A stretch of 44,750 nt of DNA, taken from Mizugakiibacter sediminis. GTDB lineage: Bacteria; Pseudomonadota; Gammaproteobacteria; Xanthomonadales; Rhodanobacteraceae. Below are positions 41,073 to 44,750 of the stretch, in pieces. The notes under the pieces were generated by a model. That model saw only the letters and a program-made list of their open reading frames with translations. It did not search any database and was not told the DNA's origin. Position 1 is the stretch's first letter. Every line of letters begins with the position of its first letter. Made by a program: the position numbers and the translations under genes. The DNA lies in contig NZ_DF970177.1 in NCBI RefSeq assembly GCF_000953855.2, positions 41,026-85,775 on the forward strand, read 5' to 3'.

Positions 41073-42047
41073 ATGTCCACCGACCTGAACACCCAGCGCG
41101 CGATGCCCGACGTGGCCGTCGAGGCCAGGCCCGGCGTGGCCGGACGGCTGGAGTGGGTCGGCATGGACGAGGTGCAGATGCCGGTGCGGCTGGCCACGGC
41201 CGACGGCGGCGTCGTGCAGTCGGCGGCGCGGGTCGCGGCCTACGTCAATCTGGCCCGGCCGGAGGCGCGCGGCATCCACATGTCGCGCCTGTACCTGCAC
41301 CTCGACCGGACGCTCGACGCCGAGCCGCTGACCCCCGCGCTGCTGCGCCGCATGCTGCGCGGCTTCCTCGACTCGCACGCCGATCTTTCCGATCGCGCGA
41401 TGGTGCGTATCGCTTTCGAGCATCTGGTGCGGCGGCCGGCGCTGGTCAGCGACCACCGCGGCTGGAAGGCTTATCCGGTGACCATCACGGCGACGCTGCA
41501 GCGCGGCCGGTTCGAGGTCGAGCTCGCCACCGCCGTGCTGTATTCGTCCACCTGCCCGGCTTCCGCGGCGCTGGCGCGCCAGCTGATCCAGGACGGCTTC
41601 GCGCAGGCGTTCCCCGCCGCGCAGGCGCTCGACCGCGAGGCGGTGCTGGCCTGGCTCGGCAGCGAGCACGGCATCCGCGCCACGCCGCACAGCCAGCGCA
41701 GCGCGGCCGAGGTGCGCGTGCGCCTCAACCCCGGCTTCGACTTCCCGCTGATCGACCTGATCGACCGCATCGAGGACGCGTTGCAGACGCCGGTGCAGGC
41801 CGCGGTCAAGCGCGTCGACGAGCAGCGGTTCGCCTTGCTCAACGGCGGCAACCTGATGTTCTGCGAGGACGCCGCGCGGCGCCTGCAGCAGGCGCTGGAC
41901 GCCGACGAGCGCATCGCCGACTTCTGGGTGCGCGCCTCGCACTACGAGAGCCTGCATCCGCACGACGCGGTGGCGATCGCGACCAAGGGCGTGGAGGGCG
42001 GCTACGGCCCGGCCGACCACGCGCTGGCGCCGCTGGGGGCGCGCTGA
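41073..42047 (+). CDS. folE2: GTP cyclohydrolase IB (FolE2)
   Basis: 324 residues from ATG 41073 (an ATG at 41058 is in frame but has a poorer ribosome site). It has the type IB T-fold features: GRLEWVGMDEVQMPVRL, a metal Cys in YSSTCPASAALARQLI, SQRSAAEVRVRLN, and GGNLMFCEDAARRLQQAL. It converts GTP to dihydroneopterin triphosphate, the first step to folate. Unlike FolE, this enzyme does not require zinc and in many bacteria is induced by zinc starvation. It neighbours an altered-site dihydroorotase and a Cys-poor DksA. Confidence 0.94.
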   Translation: MSTDLNTQRAMPDVAVEARPGVAGRLEWVGMDEVQMPVRLATADGGVVQSAARVAAYVNLARPEARGIHMSRLYLHLDRTLDAEPLTPALLRRMLRGFLDSHADLSDRAMVRIAFEHLVRRPALVSDHRGWKAYPVTITATLQRGRFEVELATAVLYSSTCPASAALARQLIQDGFAQAFPAAQALDREAVLAWLGSEHGIRATPHSQRSAAEVRVRLNPGFDFPLIDLIDRIEDALQTPVQAAVKRVDEQRFALLNGGNLMFCEDAARRLQQALDADERIADFWVRASHYESLHPHDAVAIATKGVEGGYGPADHALAPLGAR

Positions 42048-42068
42048 GCTTCGCTGCGCCGGAGGCGT

Positions 42069-43406
42069 TCAGCGCGCGAAGGCGAGCCGCTGGCCGCGCA
42101 CCTCGTCGCTGACGCGCCGGCCGTCCCAGGCCAGGCGGCCGTTGACGAAGGTGGCGGCGATCGAGCTGCGGAAGGTGAAACCCTCGAACGGCGACCAGCC
42201 GCACTTCGACAGCACCTCGGCGGCGCTGACCGGGTGCGGGCGCCGCGGGTCGACCAGGGTCAGATCGGCCGCGTAGCCTTCGCGCAGGTAGCCGCGTTCG
42301 GCCACCTGGAACAGCGTGGCCGGCGCGTGCGTCACCGCCTCGACCACGCGCTCCAGCGTCAGCACGCCGTCGAACACGCGCTCCAGCGCGCACTGCAGGG
42401 CGTACTGCACCAGCGGCAGGCCGGACGGCGCGCGCACGTAGGGCTCGGCCTTCTCGCTGGCCAGATGCGGCGCGTGGTCGGTGGCGAGCACGTCGATGCG
42501 GCCTTCGGCCAGCGCGCGCGTGATCGCTTCGCGGTCGGCCGCGGTCTTGATCGCCGGGTTGCACTTGATGCGGTGGCCGAGGCGCGCGTAGTCGGCGTCG
42601 CAGAAGTGCAGGAAATGCACGCAGGTCTCGGCGGTGATGCGCTTGCCGGCGACCGGGCCCGGCTCGAACAGCACCAGCTCGTCGGCGGTGGAGATGTGCA
42701 GGACGTGCAGGCGCGTGCCGTGGCGGCGCGCCAGCTCGATCGCCAGCCGCGTCGACTTGAGGCAGGCCTCGCGCGAGCGGATCAGCGGGTGCTGCTCCGG
42801 CGGGATGGCGTCGCCCCAGCGCGCGCGCGCCGCCGCCTCGTTGGCGGCGATCATCGGCGTGTCCTCGCAGTGGGTGATGATCGGCGTCGGCGCCTCGCGG
42901 AAGATGCCGTCCAGGGTGTCGGGATCGTCCACCAGCATGTTGCCGGTGGAGGCGCCCATGAACACCTTGATGCCGGGCGCGGCCTTCGGGTCCAGCGCGC
43001 GGATGTCGTCGAGGTTGTCGTTGGTCGCGCCGAGATAGAACGCGTAGTTGGCCGCGGAGACCTCGGCAGCGCGCGCGTACTTCGCCTCCAGCGCCTCGCG
43101 ATTGGTCGCCGGCGGCCTGGTGTTCGGCATCTCCATGTAGCTGGTGATGCCGCCGGCGACGCAGGCGCGCGACTCGTGGGCGATGTCGGCCTTGTGCGTC
43201 AAACCCGGTTCGCGGAAGTGCACCTGGTCGTCGATCATGCCCGGCAGCAGCCACAGGCCGGCGGCGTCGTAGACGCGTTCGCCCGGGCGCGCGGCGAGCG
43301 AGGGCGCGATCGTCTCGATGCGGCCGCCGCGCACGCGCAGGTCGGCATGGAAGCGGCGGCCTTCGTTGACCAGTTCGGCGTTGGTGATCAGCCAGGCGTC
43401 ATGCAT
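42069..43406 (-). CDS. pyrC: dihydroorotase (class I type) with QxH metal motif
   Basis: 445 residues from ATG 43406 (GGAG eight bases upstream; an ATG at 43421 is the alternative). The amidohydrolase layout is [20 protein letters not shown], carbamylated-Lys region [34 protein letters not shown] and [14 protein letters not shown]. The usual DxHxH metal motif reads DDQVH, so the first His is Gln. This is a known dihydroorotase subgroup. It would cyclise carbamoyl-aspartate in pyrimidine synthesis, probably with a changed metal site. The start overlaps the yidD stop by eight bases. Confidence 0.9.
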   Translation of the reverse strand: MHDAWLITNAELVNEGRRFHADLRVRGGRIETIAPSLAARPGERVYDAAGLWLLPGMIDDQVHFREPGLTHKADIAHESRACVAGGITSYMEMPNTRPPATNREALEAKYARAAEVSAANYAFYLGATNDNLDDIRALDPKAAPGIKVFMGASTGNMLVDDPDTLDGIFREAPTPIITHCEDTPMIAANEAAARARWGDAIPPEQHPLIRSREACLKSTRLAIELARRHGTRLHVLHISTADELVLFEPGPVAGKRITAETCVHFLHFCDADYARLGHRIKCNPAIKTAADREAITRALAEGRIDVLATDHAPHLASEKAEPYVRAPSGLPLVQYALQCALERVFDGVLTLERVVEAVTHAPATLFQVAERGYLREGYAADLTLVDPRRPHPVSAAEVLSKCGWSPFEGFTFRSSIAATFVNGRLAWDGRRVSDEVRGQRLAFAR

Positions 43407-43659
43407 GCGGTTCGTCTCCATGCGCGCGGCAGCGCGCCAAGGTGAAGCGTTCGGGCACCGGGTCGAAGCCGCCGCTGCACAGCGGCTGGCAACGCAGGAT
43501 GCGCCATGCCGCCAGGACCGATCCGCGCAGCGGGCCGAAGCGTGCGACGGCGGCGCGCGCGTAGCTCGAGCAGGTCGGATGGAACCGGCAGTTCGCCCCC
43601 AGTAGCGGGCTGAGCAGGCGTTTGTAACAGGCGATCAGGAACAGTATCAGTCGCGTCAC
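43399..43659 (-). CDS. yidD: membrane protein insertion efficiency factor YidD
   Basis: 86 residues when started at GTG 43659, matching the family length; a TTG at 43707 would add 16 residues. The signature is complete: [35 protein letters not shown], and [18 protein letters not shown], with the conserved Cys residues. YidD helps YidC-dependent insertion of inner-membrane proteins. It usually lies between rnpA and yidC; here it is coupled to a dihydroorotase gene. Confidence 0.93.
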   Translation of the reverse strand: MTRLILFLIACYKRLLSPLLGANCRFHPTCSSYARAAVARFGPLRGSVLAAWRILRCQPLCSGGFDPVPERFTLARCRAHGDEPHA

Positions 43660-43712
43660 GGGCGCGCCGTAAGCCCTCGCCAGCCCTGATGCGACGCGGG
43701 TTTGCAAGGCGG

Positions 43713-43741
43713 TTGCTGGTGCCAGGGTTCTAGGCTATAAC
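43713..43741 (+). promoter_or_regulatory. sigma70 promoter for dksA with dyad over the -10
   Basis: TTGCTG (43713-43718) and TATAAC (43736-43741) are separated by exactly 17 bases, giving a start near 43748. The -10 is embedded in the imperfect palindrome GTTCTAGGCTATAAC (43727-43741; one mismatch in seven pairs), a possible operator. Confidence 0.6.
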
Positions 43742-43773
43742 ACCCGGCCGCCGAGCCACAATGGTGTAGGGAA

Positions 43774-44709
43774 ATGGCGAAGTCCACGCGCAGCACCGCA
43801 TCGAGCAAGGCCAAAGCGGCCAAGGCCCGCGTCGCGTCCAAGCCCGCGAAGAAGGCGAAGCACGCCGCGCGCCCGGCCAAGGCCGCGAAGAAGCCGGCCA
43901 AGCCGGCGGCGAAGAAGCCGGTCAAGGCGGCCAAGGCCAGGCCGATGCCGAAGAAGGCCGCGGCGAAGAAGACCGTCGCGAAGAAACCGGTGCCGAAGAA
44001 GGCGCAGGCCGCCGCGGGCACATCGGCGAAAGCCGCCAGGCCGGCATCGCGTCCCGCGGCGAAGCGTGCGCCGGCGAAGCCTGCCGCGCCCGCCAAACCC
44101 GTACGCAAGGAAGCGGCAGCTCCACGTGCCGGGGGTGCCGTCGCCGCGGCGCAGCCGGCGAAGTCCGCACCTCCCCAGATCAAGAAACCCGTGAAGTCAG
44201 AAACAGCCATTGCCAAACCCCGGGTGGCGATCGTCGCCCCCAACAACGAGCCCGGCATCACCCGCGAGGACGGCCGCTACGCGCTGCCCGCGACGGTGCA
44301 CATCGAGCTGCCGAAAGGTTACCGCCCCTCGCCGGACGAGGAGTACATGAACCCCATGCAGCTCGCGTACTTCCGCAACAAGCTGCGCGAGTGGCGCGAC
44401 CAGCTGGTGGAGGAATCGCGGCAGACGATGGAGAACCTGCGCGAGGAAGTGCGCGACGTCGGCGACGACGCCGAGCGCGCCACCCGCGAGACGGAAAATT
44501 CGCTGGAGCTGCGCACGCGCGACCGCTACCGCAAGCTGATCGCCAAGATCGACAAGGCGCTGCGCCGCATCGAGGAAGGCCGTTACGGCTACTGCGAGGA
44601 AACCGACGAGGAAATCGGCGTGGAGCGTCTGGAGGCGCGGCCGATCGCCACGCTCAGTCTCGACGCGCAGGAGCGCCGCGAGCATCTGCGCAAGCAGATG
44701 GGCGACTGA
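43774..44709 (+). CDS. dksA: DksA with histone H1-like Lys/Ala N-terminal tail and degenerate zinc finger
   Basis: 311 residues. Residues 1 to about 145 are a low-complexity Lys/Ala/Pro tail (repeated KKPAKPAAKK-like units). The DksA domain follows: YRPSPDEEYMNPMQLAYFRN, a coiled coil with acidic tip VGDDAERATRETENSLELR (D-x-x-E in place of DxxDxA), then GRYGYCEETDEEIGVERLEA. Of the four zinc cysteines only the first remains; the others are Thr, Ser and Ala (RPIATLSLDAQERREHL). It binds RNA polymerase in the secondary channel and acts with ppGpp. The tail could bind DNA or RNA (inference). The ribosome site AGGGA sits unusually close to the ATG. Confidence 0.88.
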   Translation: MAKSTRSTASSKAKAAKARVASKPAKKAKHAARPAKAAKKPAKPAAKKPVKAAKARPMPKKAAAKKTVAKKPVPKKAQAAAGTSAKAARPASRPAAKRAPAKPAAPAKPVRKEAAAPRAGGAVAAAQPAKSAPPQIKKPVKSETAIAKPRVAIVAPNNEPGITREDGRYALPATVHIELPKGYRPSPDEEYMNPMQLAYFRNKLREWRDQLVEESRQTMENLREEVRDVGDDAERATRETENSLELRTRDRYRKLIAKIDKALRRIEEGRYGYCEETDEEIGVERLEARPIATLSLDAQERREHLRKQMGD

Positions 44710-44750
44710 GACGCCCCGTTGCCGCACCCGATGCGTGTCCGAGGCCCCGC

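Overview
The window is 44.75 kb of very GC-rich, densely packed chromosome from a gammaproteobacterium. The gene content points to the Xanthomonadales (Lysobacteraceae/Xanthomonadaceae or a close relative). The evidence is a FimX-type degenerate REC-PAS-GGDEF-EAL protein, a DksA with a long Lys/Ala-rich N-terminal tail, a compact secreted RHS-core protein, heptameric G-tract arrays in intergenic spacers, and the order MTA deaminase-ubiG-MupP-like phosphatase. The genus cannot be fixed from the sequence alone. No rRNA, tRNA or CRISPR array is visible.

Layout. 1-5.4 kb: a truncated 7TM sensor with a decayed GGDEF-like end, a periplasmic CxxCH protein, an MFS carboxylate transporter, a SlyD-type PPIase, a GNAT acetyltransferase, DoxX and Ohr. 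5.5-12.6 kb: a run of cell-wall and D-amino-acid related hydrolases (NlpC/P60 lipoprotein, N-acyl-D-amino-acid deacylase-like lipoprotein, serine hydrolase with membrane tail, DadA-like oxidase, N-formylglutamate deformylase). The last two have -10 elements placed for leaderless mRNAs. 13.1-17.1 kb: a minus-strand run of aminomuconate-semialdehyde-dehydrogenase-like ALDH, beta-carbonic anhydrase, a ChaN-like secreted protein and a RidA/aminomuconate deaminase-like protein. 17.1-18.8 kb: an accessory pocket holding a wrecked YdeI/OmdA gene and an AT-rich insert with a secreted mini-RHS protein and a small membrane protein. 18.8-22.8 kb: SDR, MalM-like lipoprotein, asnS, an IscA-type protein and a TlpA-like thioredoxin.

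23-33.2 kb is core housekeeping: rpsF-rpsR-rplI, dnaB, alr, radA, a PilZ protein, a CcsA/YpjD-like membrane protein, ffh, and rpsP-rimM-trmD-rplS. 33.3-37.2 kb: fimX, then epmB divergent from its substrate gene efp. 37.2-41.0 kb: a chain of overlapping genes (MTA/SAH deaminase, ubiG, MupP-like phosphatase, squalene-synthase-like protein) joined by ATGA/GTGA junctions. The 5' end of ubiG has been duplicated around a hairpin-rich element. 41.1-44.7 kb: folE2, a dihydroorotase with a QxH instead of HxH metal motif, yidD, and a DksA retaining one of four zinc cysteines, together a possible zinc-sparing group.

Most worth following: the mini-RHS plus membrane-protein pair, the hairpin element that rebuilt the start of ubiG, the family of GGGANNN heptamer arrays, and the low-zinc gene group at the right end.
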